A DNA stretch of 64,000 bases. Origin: Jeotgalibacillus sp. S-D1 (lineage in GTDB: Bacteria > Bacillota > Bacilli > Bacillales > Jeotgalibacillaceae). The DNA lies in the NCBI RefSeq assembly GCF_004358665.1, contig NZ_SMZR01000001.1:868001-932000 (forward strand). Reading direction: 5' to 3'. The position numbers were made by a program, and so were the translations under genes. Shown in pieces: positions 19,002 through 28,076 of this stretch. Within the stretch, counting starts at the first letter, position 1; every line of letters starts with the position of its first letter. The notes beneath the pieces are model-generated. The model made no database searches. It had not been told where the DNA came from and worked only from the letters and a program-made list of their open reading frames with translations.

Positions 19002-19011
19002 CAGTTAACAA

Positions 19012-19737
19012 TTAAACACGCTTACGAACTACATGAAAGCTGAATCTGTCCGCTCTAAAATAATTCAGAGAGTACAAAATCGGCTGATCCTTGTCATCAA
19101 AATGTAGCTGTTTGAGAACAAGCAATGCTGTTTCTGGCTCACAATTAAGGATGGGTGATACCTTTTCGTTATATCCAACTGGCTCAATGTGAGTTACAGC
19201 ATGGGATATAAAAAGTCCTCCGTTCTCTTCCAGAAGAGAAAACATGGATCCATCCTCATGAGTAAAGGAAGTTGGCATTAAAGCGGCTGGCACTTTATCG
19301 ATGCAATAAACGACTGGATCTCCGTTTGCTGTTCTTACACGTTCAATGACGGTCATTTCGTCATCCGGCGTGCTTGCAAAACGAGTGAGATCCTCGTCCG
19401 TTGGCCCCTGGTTGGTTGAACTTAAGAAAACTGTACCCGGTTCCATTCCCGCCATCTTAATCATATCCGTAACGCTGTACAGCTGTTCAATTCCGGATGT
19501 GAATAGCGGTTTTGCATTGACAAACGTTCCTACTCCATGTCGACGAACAATCCGGTTCTCTTCTTCTAAAATCCGAAGCGCCTCTCGCAAAGTGGCACGG
19601 CTTATGCCTAATTGACGGGAAAGTTCGAATTCAGAAGGCAGACGCTCTTTTTCTTTATACACTCCATTATCGATGTCTTTTTTTAATCGGTCGATAACCT
19701 GGAGATAAAGATGTCTATTATCTGTTTTGATTGTCAT
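19012..19737 (-). CDS. ymfC: HutC-subfamily GntR transcriptional regulator YmfC
   Basis: 241-residue regulator. The N-terminal winged HTH (about 10-75) contains the hallmark [20 protein letters not shown]. The C-terminal UTRA ligand domain contains [13 protein letters not shown] and ends [10 protein letters not shown]. Ligand unknown; the adjacent nucleoside importer makes a nucleoside or related metabolite plausible (inference). The open frame begins at 19776, but the ATG at 19737 gives the B. subtilis length, preceded by the weak GGTGGTGG ribosome binding site. Palindromic operator candidates and a cre match lie upstream, suggesting autoregulation and catabolite control. Confidence 0.92.
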   Translation of the reverse strand: MTIKTDNRHLYLQVIDRLKKDIDNGVYKEKERLPSEFELSRQLGISRATLREALRILEEENRIVRRHGVGTFVNAKPLFTSGIEQLYSVTDMIKMAGMEPGTVFLSSTNQGPTDEDLTRFASTPDDEMTVIERVRTANGDPVVYCIDKVPAALMPTSFTHEDGSMFSLLEENGGLFISHAVTHIEPVGYNEKVSPILNCEPETALLVLKQLHFDDKDQPILYSLNYFRADRFSFHVVRKRV

Positions 19738-19765
19738 AAACAAACCACCACCAACTCTTTTAAGG

Positions 19766-19783
19766 ACATCAGACATCTGATGT
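19766..19783. promoter_or_regulatory. Perfect palindrome, candidate YmfC operator 1
   Basis: ACATCAGA-CA-TCTGATGT is an 8-bp dyad with a 2-nt centre, 29 nt upstream of the ymfC start. It shares CAGACATC and ATGT with a second site at 20046-20063. Dyads of this size upstream of a GntR/HutC gene usually bind the encoded regulator; assignment to YmfC is inference. Confidence 0.55.
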
Positions 19784-19787
19784 ATAT

Positions 19788-19807
19788 CATTCCTACTAAT
19801 CGAAAAT
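19788..19807. repeat. Inverted repeat, arm 2 (upstream of ymfC)
   Basis: The plus strand reads CATTCCTACTAATCGAAAAT, the reverse complement of arm 1 at 18979-19001 minus a TGT insert. It lies 50 nt upstream of the ymfC start, immediately beyond the perfect palindrome. Confidence 0.8.
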
Positions 19808-19952
19808 ACTATAACACTATTCGAAATGAAAGGGAATACTTTTGTCGCTTTTTGTCGACAATTTTTTCTTTTACATTACACAGAAATTAATTTTATGACA
19901 AAAAGATTGGTTTTACTCTAATGTAATCCCTTTCATTCTCATATTTTGTAAA

Positions 19953-19981
19953 ACTATATACCTATTGTCAGTTCTTTGTAA
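19953..19981 (-). promoter_or_regulatory. Candidate SigA promoter of ymfC-nup
   Basis: On the minus strand TTACAA (19976-19981), a 17-nt spacer and TATAGT (19953-19958). It would give a leader of about 210 nt before ymfC. The -35 is weak (4 of 6), consistent with a regulated promoter. The remainder of the 19738-20247 gap holds the operators, repeat arm, cre match and spoIIIE terminator. Confidence 0.45.
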
Positions 19982-19983
19982 CT

Positions 19984-19998
19984 AATTTTCTGATTTGT
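19984..19998. promoter_or_regulatory. Weak CodY-box-like sequence
   Basis: The plus strand reads AATTTTCTGATTTGT, matching 11 of 15 positions of the CodY consensus AATTTTCWGAAAATT. It sits just upstream of the candidate -35 and overlaps the cre match by 4 nt. Four mismatches make this a weak call on its own. Confidence 0.3.
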
Positions 19999-20009
19999 AA
20001 GCGTTATCA
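19995..20009. promoter_or_regulatory. Candidate cre site (CcpA) upstream of ymfC-nup
   Basis: TTGTAAGCGTTATCA matches every defined position of the catabolite-responsive consensus WTGNAANCGNWNNCW. It begins 14 nt upstream of the candidate -35; CcpA sites in such a position are often activating, but repression cannot be excluded. Confidence 0.6.
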
Positions 20010-20045
20010 ATAGTATAACCTATTTGTTGATAACCTGCATAGAGG

Positions 20046-20063
20046 TCAGACATCAAATGTCAT
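20046..20063. promoter_or_regulatory. Candidate YmfC operator 2
   Basis: GACAT-CAA-ATGTC (20049-20061) is embedded in a CAGACATC...ATGT context shared with the perfect palindrome at 19766-19783. The two sites lie about 280 bp apart, on either side of the candidate promoter and cre match. Confidence 0.4.
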
Positions 20064-20150
20064 ACATTATTTTATTTCAACTTAAAATGAGAGTGAAACG
20101 TCCGCCTTCCACCAATGAATTGAGTTTTTATCCGCACAAGTACTTCAACG

Positions 20151-20200
20151 CAAAAAGGCCCTTCCGAATAAGAGTCTCTTATTCATAAGGGCCTTCTTTT
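20151..20200 (-). terminator. Rho-independent terminator of spoIIIE
   Basis: A long two-part hairpin: AAGGCCCTT/AAGGGCCTT (20155-20163 with 20187-20195) outside, GAATAAGAG/CTCTTATTC inside, and TTTTTG on the minus-strand exit side. It is also flanked by a T tract on the plus strand. Confidence 0.9.
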
Positions 20201-20247
20201 TGAATTTATTAATTTTTATCCAAGCTCTTTTTAAAAACAGTCTATCA

Positions 20248-22617
20248 TTATTCCTCCGCCTGCTTAGACACTAGTACTGTTCTCGGTTTACTTCCCTCAT
20301 AAGGACCGACCACCCCGCGCTGCTCCATAGCATCAATTAATCTGGCTGCCCGTGTGTAGCCTACTCTAAACCTTCTTTGCAACATGGAAACAGAAGCGGT
20401 TTGCATGTTTGTAATTAATGCTACGGCTTCATCATAAAGTTCATCCTGGATTTCTTCAGCAGGCGCATCAGGAACATCGTCAGGTATCATTTCTTCCTGA
20501 TATTGAGCTTTTTGCTGTTCGATAACAAAATTGACCACTTCTTCAACTTCCTGATCACTTAAGAACGCTCCTTGAACTCGAACCGGTTTGTTGGCCCCAA
20601 TCGGCATAAATAGCATATCTCCTCGGCCTAAAAGCTTTTCCGCTCCTCCGGAATCAAGGATCGTTCTTGAATCAATTTGTGAAGAAACAGCAAATGCAAT
20701 TCGAGATGGAATATTAGCTTTAATGACACCTGTAATAACGTCTACAGACGGACGCTGAGTGGCAATTATCAAATGTATGCCAGCTGCACGCGCCATTTGT
20801 GCCAAGCGTGTAATCGCATCTTCTACATCATTAGAAGCAACCATCATTAAATCGGCAAGCTCATCAACAATGACAACTATATATGGCAAAAGCGGCTGTT
20901 TTTCTTCATGCTGATCATTGTGTTTTTTCACATGATCATTGTAACCTTCTATATTTCTAGTCCCTGTGTGAGAAAACAGATCATATCTTCTTTCCATTTC
21001 GCTGACGACTTTTTTAAGCGCCTGTGAGGCTTTTTTAGGATCTGTTACAACAGGAGCAAGCAAATGAGGCACGCCGTTATATACATTCAGCTCTACCATT
21101 TTTGGGTCAATCATCATTAACTTAACCTCATGTGGTTTTGTTCTCATAAGAATTGAAATGATAATTCCATTGATGCACACGCTTTTTCCGCTTCCTGTTG
21201 CTCCAGCGACCAATAAGTGAGGCATTTTATTCAGCTCAGCTACGACAGCTTCGCCCGTTATATCTCTGCCAAGCCCTATCAATAATTTAGCTGAATCGCG
21301 GTCCTTACTTTGTCCTTCCAGTACTTCACGTAAAGAAACCATTGCCACTTCGGAATTAGGCACTTCAATTCCTATCGCTGACTTGCCGGGGATCGGCGCT
21401 TCAATTCGTATATCTTTTGCTGCAAGGGCCAGGGCAAGATCATCACTCAAGCTGACAATTTTGCTCACTTTAACCCCTACATCAGGATGAACCTCATACT
21501 TTGTGACGGCAGGTCCTAAATGAACCTGAGTCACTTTTGCTCTCACTCCGAAACTTTGAAACGTTTTTTCAAGCTTTGAAGCATTACGCTGAATGGCTTT
21601 ATATTCATTACTTTGATCAGCGTGCGGAGGAAGTGATAGAATATCCATTTTAGGCAAAATATAATCTTTATTTTCCACTTCTGCCACTCCAACAGCAGGA
21701 TCCACAAATTGATCCAGATTAAGCTCACTGTCCTCTGTCTTGCCTTCTGAAGGACTGACAATCTCTTCTTTATTTTTCGCTCCGGACGATTCAGCAGGAA
21801 TTGACACTTTCTCTACAAAACTTGAAATCAGAGGTTCAAAAGATTCTTCACCCCGGGGAAGAATGACGGGATCCTGATCCTGATCAGTGTCTTCTTTACC
21901 CTTTTCAGTAGATTTCCCGCTTCTTCTTGCTATTTGTTCAGCTTTTCTTTGTTCTCTTTTTTGTTTGTTTTTTTCATTTCGTTCTTCTTTCATTGATTCC
22001 CAAGTGTTCCCCATCCACTGTATAACTGCTGACAATCCCGCTTTGATAACTGATCCAAGTGACCGGCCGGACATCATAATAATACCTGCAATCATCATCG
22101 TGACCGCTGCAATTTTCGCTCCTGTGGAGGCAAACAGAAAATGAAATACTGCATAGAGCAGAGCTCCTGCCATACCGGCCCCTACGTTAGTGGTTTCACT
22201 CTTCATTAGCTCTTCGTGCGTTTCGCGGAATGCACTGGAAGATTGAAGCAGCCCCTCATTTGATAACTGGTCAAACAGCAGCACATGGGCAAATAGGAAT
22301 AAACTAATTAACACAAAATATATGCCCACTGCCACACGATTTGTAAACTGTGGAATCGTTCGGTAAATAACGAGATAAAATGAAACAGCAATGACCGAAA
22401 CAGGAAGAAGCAACTGGAAATTACCAAATAAATAAGTAGCTGCAGCAGTAAGTCCTCTGCCAACAGGTCCCAATTGAAACATGGCAATTAAGGACATCGC
22501 AATTAGTCCAATTCCAATCAGTTCATAGGTGAGAGGTGTTGTTTTTTTTCCGGTTCTTTTTTTCTTGCTGCTGTTCCGCTTTTGTTTAGCGGAGGTTTTT
22601 GGCTTGGTTGCCGCCAC
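20248..22617 (-). CDS. spoIIIE: DNA translocase SpoIIIE/FtsK
   Basis: 789-residue septum-located DNA pump that moves the forespore chromosome across the polar septum (787 aa in B. subtilis). After a basic Lys/Thr-rich N-terminus, four transmembrane helices occupy about residues 30-190. A charged, acidic linker follows to about 330. The motor domain has Walker A GATGSGKS and the Walker B region [10 protein letters not shown]. The C-terminal gamma domain ([19 protein letters not shown]) reads SRS sequences. The start is GTG at 22615-22617, after AGGTGA. The tepA gene found next to it in B. subtilis is missing. Confidence 0.97.
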   Translation of the reverse strand: MAATKPKTSAKQKRNSSKKKRTGKKTTPLTYELIGIGLIAMSLIAMFQLGPVGRGLTAAATYLFGNFQLLLPVSVIAVSFYLVIYRTIPQFTNRVAVGIYFVLISLFLFAHVLLFDQLSNEGLLQSSSAFRETHEELMKSETTNVGAGMAGALLYAVFHFLFASTGAKIAAVTMMIAGIIMMSGRSLGSVIKAGLSAVIQWMGNTWESMKEERNEKNKQKREQRKAEQIARRSGKSTEKGKEDTDQDQDPVILPRGEESFEPLISSFVEKVSIPAESSGAKNKEEIVSPSEGKTEDSELNLDQFVDPAVGVAEVENKDYILPKMDILSLPPHADQSNEYKAIQRNASKLEKTFQSFGVRAKVTQVHLGPAVTKYEVHPDVGVKVSKIVSLSDDLALALAAKDIRIEAPIPGKSAIGIEVPNSEVAMVSLREVLEGQSKDRDSAKLLIGLGRDITGEAVVAELNKMPHLLVAGATGSGKSVCINGIIISILMRTKPHEVKLMMIDPKMVELNVYNGVPHLLAPVVTDPKKASQALKKVVSEMERRYDLFSHTGTRNIEGYNDHVKKHNDQHEEKQPLLPYIVVIVDELADLMMVASNDVEDAITRLAQMARAAGIHLIIATQRPSVDVITGVIKANIPSRIAFAVSSQIDSRTILDSGGAEKLLGRGDMLFMPIGANKPVRVQGAFLSDQEVEEVVNFVIEQQKAQYQEEMIPDDVPDAPAEEIQDELYDEAVALITNMQTASVSMLQRRFRVGYTRAARLIDAMEQRGVVGPYEGSKPRTVLVSKQAEE

Positions 22618-22644
22618 ATAATCACCTGCTCCATAAGTAAATTG

Positions 22645-22677
22645 AAAAGAAAGCAGACAATGGTAGCTGCCTGCTTT
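22645..22677 (-). terminator. Probable terminator of rnjB
   Basis: The stem AAAGCAG/CTGCTTT (22650-22656 with 22671-22677) has a 14-nt loop and is followed on the minus strand by CTTTTC. Stem and T-run are only moderate. It lies between rnjB and spoIIIE. Confidence 0.5.
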
Positions 22678-22759
22678 ACTTTGCTTTTTGTATCAAAATA
22701 ATGCTTTTCACCTTCAGGTACCGTAATAAAAACAGCTCAGAGGGTTTAAATCATTGATC

Positions 22760-24427
22760 TTACACTTCCATAATAATTGGTAAAATCATTGGTCTTCTTT
22801 TTGTTTTTGTATATAATAGGTGATTTAATGAGTCACGAATTTCCTGTTTGATGCTTGACCAGTCGAATGTTCGGTTTTCTACATTTTTTTCTACGATATT
22901 GCGGACTAGAACGGTGGATTCATCCATTAATTTTTCTGATTCTCTTACATAGACAAATCCTCGTGAAATGACTTCGGGACCTGCAGCAATGGATTTTGTC
23001 TTGCGGTTAAGTGTAACAACCACAAGCAGCACTCCGTCCTGAGAAAGAAGTCTGCGGTCACGCAGGACAATATTTCCTACATCTCCCACACCCTTGCCAT
23101 CAATTAGAACATTGCCTGTTTGAACACGTCCGCTCATTTTCATTTTGCCGCTTGTGTATTCAACGATATCACCCTTGTCGGCAATAAAGATATTGGATCT
23201 TGGCACACTTGTTTCTTCAGCAATCCGCGCATGGGTAATCAAGTGGCGGTACTCGCCTTGTATTGGTACGAAATATCTTGGTTTCATCAGATTAATCATC
23301 ATTTTCAAATCTTCCTGGCTGCCATGACCTGACACATGAACATTTTTACTGGCAGTCAGAACATTGGCTCCGGCTCGGGAAAGTTCATTTACCGAACGGT
23401 AAAGATAAACCTCCATACCAGGTGATGGGGTAAACGTAATCAATACAGTATCACCCTGCTGAATATTGACAACCTCATGGGTCTGATTTGCCATGCTTTC
23501 CATAACTTTAAAAGGCTCATCGTGTGTACCGGAAAGAATTATAACGATTTCATCATCTTGATATTGACTGATTTCATTTGGTTCAATTCTTGTGTCCTCT
23601 TCGTAAGTCAGATATTCCAGTCTGGAAGCAACATTTACTACTTTTTCAACAGCCTCGCCTATTACGGCTACTTTCCTGCCTGTTTTGCTAGCTATGTCAA
23701 ATACCTGTTGAATACGAATCAGGTTTGATGCATAACATGTAACAATGATTCTTCCCTTTGCTTTATTAAAGCTTGAAGAAACATGGTTTTCAACTACCGA
23801 TTCTGAAATTGTGTGTCCAGGCCGTTCGGCTTCCGTGCTGTCTGATAGCAAAGCGAATACACCTTTTTCACCGATTTTAGCCATTTTACCAATATTTGAT
23901 GCGTAGCCGCCTTTGGCAGACTGATCAAATTTAAATTCACCTGTATGTACAATAGCGCCTTCAGAAGTGTGAATAGCGATTCCGAGTGAATCAGGGATAC
24001 TGTGCGTAGTCTGAAAAAATGTCACATTGACAGTATCGAATTTCATATTGCTTTTCTCGTGCACTACAAAGAATTTTACCCTTTCTTTAAAGCCGTATTC
24101 CTTCAAACCTGCTTTGGCCAAAGCTACCGTTAGTTTTGACCCGTAAACCGGTGCTTTTACTTTCTCAAGCAAATATGGAAGCGAGCCGATGGCATCATCA
24201 TGGCCGTGTGTCAAAAATATCGCTTTTACTCTCTCTTTGTTTGCTTCAATGTAATTGAAATCTGGAATTACAATATCGATTCCGTACATTTCTTCTTCCG
24301 GAAACATTAGACCTGAATCGATGATAAATAAATCTTCATCCACCTCAATTACATACATGTTTTTACCAATTTCACCTACTCCACCGAGTGGGATAATTTT
24401 AATTTTTTCGTTTATTACCTTAGTCAA
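22760..24427 (-). CDS. rnjB: Ribonuclease J2
   Basis: 555-residue metallo-beta-lactamase/beta-CASP RNase, the same length as B. subtilis RNase J2. It forms a complex with RNase J1 (5' exonuclease and endonuclease). The central zinc motif reads HGHDDA (74-79) instead of HxHxDH, so the final His is Ala. Later motif 3 reads HTGEFKFD. These changes are characteristic of J2 and explain its weak intrinsic activity. The start is TTG at 24427, 8 nt after AGGAGG. It has its own promoter at 24481-24509. Confidence 0.95.
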   Translation of the reverse strand: MTKVINEKIKIIPLGGVGEIGKNMYVIEVDEDLFIIDSGLMFPEEEMYGIDIVIPDFNYIEANKERVKAIFLTHGHDDAIGSLPYLLEKVKAPVYGSKLTVALAKAGLKEYGFKERVKFFVVHEKSNMKFDTVNVTFFQTTHSIPDSLGIAIHTSEGAIVHTGEFKFDQSAKGGYASNIGKMAKIGEKGVFALLSDSTEAERPGHTISESVVENHVSSSFNKAKGRIIVTCYASNLIRIQQVFDIASKTGRKVAVIGEAVEKVVNVASRLEYLTYEEDTRIEPNEISQYQDDEIVIILSGTHDEPFKVMESMANQTHEVVNIQQGDTVLITFTPSPGMEVYLYRSVNELSRAGANVLTASKNVHVSGHGSQEDLKMMINLMKPRYFVPIQGEYRHLITHARIAEETSVPRSNIFIADKGDIVEYTSGKMKMSGRVQTGNVLIDGKGVGDVGNIVLRDRRLLSQDGVLLVVVTLNRKTKSIAAGPEVISRGFVYVRESEKLMDESTVLVRNIVEKNVENRTFDWSSIKQEIRDSLNHLLYTKTKRRPMILPIIMEV

Positions 24428-24480
24428 TCCCGTTTCCTCCTAAATCAATCTTATTCCCCGTTCTTTTAACAGTTGTGTTT

Positions 24481-24509
24481 ATTATACTCGATCATTCTCA
24501 AACTGTACA
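24481..24509 (-). promoter_or_regulatory. SigA promoter of rnjB
   Basis: A perfect -10 TATAAT (24481-24486, minus strand), a 17-nt spacer and TGTACA as a 4-of-6 -35 (24504-24509). It lies about 55 nt upstream of the rnjB start and makes rnjB independent of dapA. Confidence 0.65.
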
Positions 24510-24587
24510 CGATAATTGTCAGTGTTTACTAACTAAGCATGTGTTAAGCATTCCTTCATAAATATTTATTTTTCTGCCTTGTTAAAC

Positions 24588-24710
24588 ATGGTTAATGATT
24601 TCCACTGCGGGCGGCCGGTTACCTCACGAGTAGCCAGCCATCTTAACATCCCGGCAGTTTAAAGGGATTGTCTCTCCTGTTTTATCCCGACTGGAGTCTC
24701 TCACTTGCCG
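24588..24710. other. Orphan structured intergenic block of unknown function
   Basis: The 24428-24806 gap contains, besides the dapA terminator and rnjB promoter, a GC-richer block with nested complementarity. CGGCA/TGCCG (24652-24656 with 24706-24710) encloses GGGAT/ATCCC (24664-24668 with 24684-24688). A second hairpin pairs GGCTGG with CCGGCC plus TAC/GTA on the minus strand (about 24613-24639). It also holds short open frames on both strands (24 codons from 24588 on plus, 27 codons 24649-24566 on minus). I recognise no riboswitch, RNA family or protein. Confidence 0.45.
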
Positions 24711-24763
24711 TTCCATTCAATGCTGAAAAAATTTCACCACAAATAGAAGTTTAATTAAGCCAT

Positions 24764-24803
24764 AAAAAGAGAAATCACCTGAGCGTGAGCACCCAGATGA
24801 TTT
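24764..24803 (-). terminator. Rho-independent terminator of dapA
   Basis: A 10-bp stem with one mismatch (24772-24781 with 24794-24803; AAATCA-x-CTG type) containing a GTG/CAC inner pairing is followed by CTCTTTTT on the minus strand. It begins right after the dapA stop. Confidence 0.85.
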
Positions 24804-24806
24804 TAT

Positions 24807-25700
24807 TTACTTCAATTGATTTACTTGTTGGTTAAAACGTTCAACGATCATACGGAGTGATGTTTTTTCATCTTCTTCTAAAGGAAGCAGCGGCAATCTT
24901 AATCCTCCGCATGAAATACCCGCATCCTCTAGTGCCACTTTTACAGGAGCCGGATTCGGCTGTGCAAAAAGAGCTTTGATAAGCGGCAGAAGCTGCTGGT
25001 GAAGCTTAGCTGCTTCCTGCAGTCGATTTCCCTCAAACGCCTGTATCATTTTTTGCATTTCATTTCCCGCTATATGTGATGCGACGGATACAACACCATA
25101 ACCTCCGATTGACAGTAAAGGCAAAGTTAATCCGTCATCTCCGCTGTAGACAAGAAAATCATCTGGGGCATGAGCGAGTATATCAGTCATCTGATCTATA
25201 CTTCCGCTAGCCTCTTTCACCGCAGTAATATTTTCAATTTGTGATAAGCGTAAAATTGTAGCAGGTGTAATATTTACAGCGGAACGTCCGGGTATATTGT
25301 ATATCATGATTGGAACAGTCACTTCATCTGCAATGGCTGCAAAATGCTGATATAACCCTTCCTGGCTGGGTTTGCTGTAATAGGGAGCAACTAACATAAT
25401 CGCGTCTGCACCCGCTTCTACTGCTTGTTTGGAAAGGGTTATGGATCCACTGGTATTATTGCTCCCCGTTCCTGCAATTACAGGAACTCTGCCAGCTGCA
25501 GTTTTAACAACATGCTTAAATAAATCAACTTTTTCTTCGTTAGATAGTGTAGGTGACTCACCCGTAGTGCCTCCGACTACTAATGAATCTGATCCATTTT
25601 CAATTAAGTAGTTTACCAGTCGGGTAGTCTGTTCAAAGTCAATGGCGCCCCTATGGTTAAAAGGAGTCACCATCGCTGTTGAAACGCGTCCGAAATTCAT
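24807..25700 (-). CDS. dapA: 4-hydroxy-tetrahydrodipicolinate synthase
   Basis: Condenses pyruvate with aspartate semialdehyde, the first committed step to diaminopimelate, lysine and dipicolinate. It is a 297-residue TIM barrel. The Schiff-base Lys is in AVKEASG (about K162), the catalytic Tyr in MIYNIPGRS (about Y134), and the GGTTGESPTLS motif is present. A GTG at 25709 opens the frame earlier, but the ATG at 25700 lies 8 nt after CAGGAG and matches the B. subtilis N-terminus MNFGxVSTAM. It follows dapG by 5 nt and ends at a terminator; operon asd-dapG-dapA. Confidence 0.96.
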   Translation of the reverse strand: MNFGRVSTAMVTPFNHRGAIDFEQTTRLVNYLIENGSDSLVVGGTTGESPTLSNEEKVDLFKHVVKTAAGRVPVIAGTGSNNTSGSITLSKQAVEAGADAIMLVAPYYSKPSQEGLYQHFAAIADEVTVPIMIYNIPGRSAVNITPATILRLSQIENITAVKEASGSIDQMTDILAHAPDDFLVYSGDDGLTLPLLSIGGYGVVSVASHIAGNEMQKMIQAFEGNRLQEAAKLHQQLLPLIKALFAQPNPAPVKVALEDAGISCGGLRLPLLPLEEDEKTSLRMIVERFNQQVNQLK

Positions 25701-25705
25701 GTTGT

Positions 25706-26914
25706 TCACTCCTGTAGGCTTAGAATTAATGGTGCTTTGGAAATGAATTGTTCGTGTAAACGCCTTTGCGCTTCATCTGCATAGCGTTCATCAACAAGGA
25801 TCCAAAAGGTCATATGGCTGTCAGCAGTTTGCAGTATTCTAATTTTTTCACGAGCTAACGTCGTAACAATAGTAGAGGTAATCCCTGGCTTACCTTTCAT
25901 CCCTTCGCCAATCAAGGCAATTTTAGCCACATGGCTGATAATTTCAGGACGAAACCCTTTTCCTTCAAGGACTGATCTTACAAAATTAATATCCTTTTCC
26001 TCGATCGTAAATCTAACTTCATTAGGATGTATAGAAATCAAATCGATGCTAATCCCCTGCTCCGCTACAATTTGGAAAATCCGATCGTAGTCAAGAGCAG
26101 AAACCCTGATCTGAGCAAGATTTTTTATCGCTGAAATGGACTGTATTGCCCGGTTGGTCTGATGCTCTGTCTGAATCCCGACCCAGGTGCCAATTTCGCC
26201 TGTCAGAGGACCAATCCACATCGGAACCTTATATCTTTTTGCCCATTCAACTGCATTTGGATGTATTACTTTTGCTCCCTGATAGGCGATATGACTGGCT
26301 TCATCGTATGAAATGGACTCAAGCGTAGTCGGTGTATCTACTATCGTGGGATCACCGCTCATAACACCTTCTACATCCGTATAAATGTAAACTGCGTCTG
26401 CCTCTACACTGCATGCAAGTGCAGATGCGGTTGTATCGCTTCCGCCTCTGCCAAGAGTGGAAACCTTCCCCTGATGGGTGATTCCCTGAAAACCGGTTAC
26501 GACAACTACATCCACTTCTTTAAATGCCTCAAAAAAAGGTTTGCCATTTACGCGTTGAATTGTAGCCATTCTGCATTCATCATCTGTAATAATTTGAGCT
26601 TCACGCCCGGTCATCACTTTGCAGGAAATCCCCACTTTTGACAGTTCATGAGAAAATACAACAGCAGATATTACTTCGCCGCATGATAACAGTAGTGCCT
26701 GCTGTTCATCCGGGAGTTCATTTTTGCTGCCTTTGCCGATCAACGACAAAAGTGTGTCTGTTGCATAAGGATCTCCAAGCCTTCCCTGGGCTGAAACTAC
26801 AACAATCGATTTTGTTCCTTTATCTACTGCCTTCTTTACATGAGTAACTGCTTGCTGTCTTAATGAAGTTGTTGTTAATGAACTTCCACCAAATTTCTGG
26901 ACAATAATGCTCAA
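25706..26914 (-). CDS. dapG: Aspartokinase I (diaminopimelate-sensitive type)
   Basis: 402-residue aspartate kinase that phosphorylates aspartate at the head of the lysine/DAP/threonine pathway. The kinase motif KFGGSSL lies near the N-terminus, TLGRGGSDTTA forms the substrate loop, and two ACT domains occupy about residues 265-400. Length and operon position fit DapG, the isozyme used for peptidoglycan and spore dipicolinate, rather than the two-subunit LysC. The start is TTG at 26914, 7 nt after AGGAG. It lies 43 nt after asd and is coupled to dapA. Confidence 0.95.
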   Translation of the reverse strand: MSIIVQKFGGSSLTTTSLRQQAVTHVKKAVDKGTKSIVVVSAQGRLGDPYATDTLLSLIGKGSKNELPDEQQALLLSCGEVISAVVFSHELSKVGISCKVMTGREAQIITDDECRMATIQRVNGKPFFEAFKEVDVVVVTGFQGITHQGKVSTLGRGGSDTTASALACSVEADAVYIYTDVEGVMSGDPTIVDTPTTLESISYDEASHIAYQGAKVIHPNAVEWAKRYKVPMWIGPLTGEIGTWVGIQTEHQTNRAIQSISAIKNLAQIRVSALDYDRIFQIVAEQGISIDLISIHPNEVRFTIEEKDINFVRSVLEGKGFRPEIISHVAKIALIGEGMKGKPGITSTIVTTLAREKIRILQTADSHMTFWILVDERYADEAQRRLHEQFISKAPLILSLQE

Positions 26915-26957
26915 AGCAGAACTCCTCGCTTTCTTAACAGCGTGAAAAGAAATCTGG

Positions 26958-28001
26958 TTAGACGAGTTTTAGTTTGACTAGGCTTTCAGCAATTTGAACG
27001 GAATTCCACGCCGCGCCTTTCAGTAAGTTATCTGAAACAATCCATAAATGAAAACCATTTTCTTCATCCAAATCACGGCGCACCCGGCCGACAAATACTT
27101 CTAATTTACCTGCTGATGTGCTTGGCATTGGGTAGAGCTGCTCATTTGGAGCATCCTGAAGAACGATACCCGGTGCATTTTCCAGCAGCTGATGAAGATC
27201 TGCTACGTTTTTACCAGTTTCATCAACTTCAATGTAAACAGATTCTGAATGACCTGTTTCAACCGGAAGTCTTACACAGGTAGCGGATACTTTTAGTTCA
27301 GGCATATGCATGATCTTTTTCGTTTCATTAATCATTTTCATCTCTTCGAATGTATAGCCATTCGTGTCAAAAACATCAATTTGCGGCACTACATTAAATG
27401 CTATTGGATAATGACGATCTGCGCCTTTGACAGGGAGAATATTCGCCTTCGCCTCTTCGCCCGCCAAAATAGCTCTTGACTGATCCTTCATTTCATCTAT
27501 TGCATTGATTCCTGCCCCTGATACCGCCTGGTAGGTTGAGACAACTACTTTATTTAGCCCATATGCCTGGCGGATAGGTTCCAGCGCAACTACCATCTGT
27601 ATAGTAGAGCAGTTTGGATTTGCAATTATTCCTTTGTGCTGTTGAAGATCTTTCTCATTGACTTCAGGAACAACCAGAGGGACTCCTTCATCCATTCGAA
27701 AAGCGCTTGTATTGTCAATAACGATTGCTCCATGTTCTACTGCAGCCGGAGCCAGTTTTTTTGACACTCCTCCTCCAGCTGAAAATAAAGCAATGTCCAC
27801 TCCTTTAAATTTATCCGGAGTCGCTTCCTGAATTGTTATTTTCTGACCATTGTATTGAAGTGTCTGACCTGCTGATCGTGCAGAGGATAATAACGTCAGT
27901 GTTTCGATTGGAAATTGGCGTTGTTCAAGTATTGACAGCATTTGTGTGCCAACTGCTCCAGTTGCTCCTACTATTGCTACATGATATCCGTTACCTTTCA
28001 C
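26958..28001 (-). CDS. asd: Aspartate-semialdehyde dehydrogenase
   Basis: Reduces aspartyl phosphate to aspartate semialdehyde. The 347-residue enzyme has an NADP motif VGATGAVG at about 11-18 and catalytic Cys131 in NPNCST. The motif HSESVY is also seen, and the C-terminus SVQIAESL is typical. The frame extends to 28037, but the GTG at 28001 follows GGAAGGGG by 7 nt and aligns with the B. subtilis start. A SigA promoter lies in the gap after dpaB, so asd-dapG-dapA can be expressed in vegetative cells as well as from the dpaA transcript. Confidence 0.96.
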   Translation of the reverse strand: MKGNGYHVAIVGATGAVGTQMLSILEQRQFPIETLTLLSSARSAGQTLQYNGQKITIQEATPDKFKGVDIALFSAGGGVSKKLAPAAVEHGAIVIDNTSAFRMDEGVPLVVPEVNEKDLQQHKGIIANPNCSTIQMVVALEPIRQAYGLNKVVVSTYQAVSGAGINAIDEMKDQSRAILAGEEAKANILPVKGADRHYPIAFNVVPQIDVFDTNGYTFEEMKMINETKKIMHMPELKVSATCVRLPVETGHSESVYIEVDETGKNVADLHQLLENAPGIVLQDAPNEQLYPMPSTSAGKLEVFVGRVRRDLDEENGFHLWIVSDNLLKGAAWNSVQIAESLVKLKLV

Positions 28002-28076
28002 GATAAATCCCCTTCCTGCTTGTATCCATTGACGCATTAGACAGATAAAGCACTAATGTGTGTTTTCATACAGTAC

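Noticed and set aside
19856-19865. Palindrome TTGTCGACAA upstream of ymfC
   Set aside because: A 10-bp palindrome with no repeat copy elsewhere in the region; too short to interpret.
20003-20034. Inverted repeat GTTATCAA/TTGATAAC as a terminator
   Set aside because: 16-nt spacer, no T-run and AT-rich; one arm is part of the cre match, so it was not called separately.
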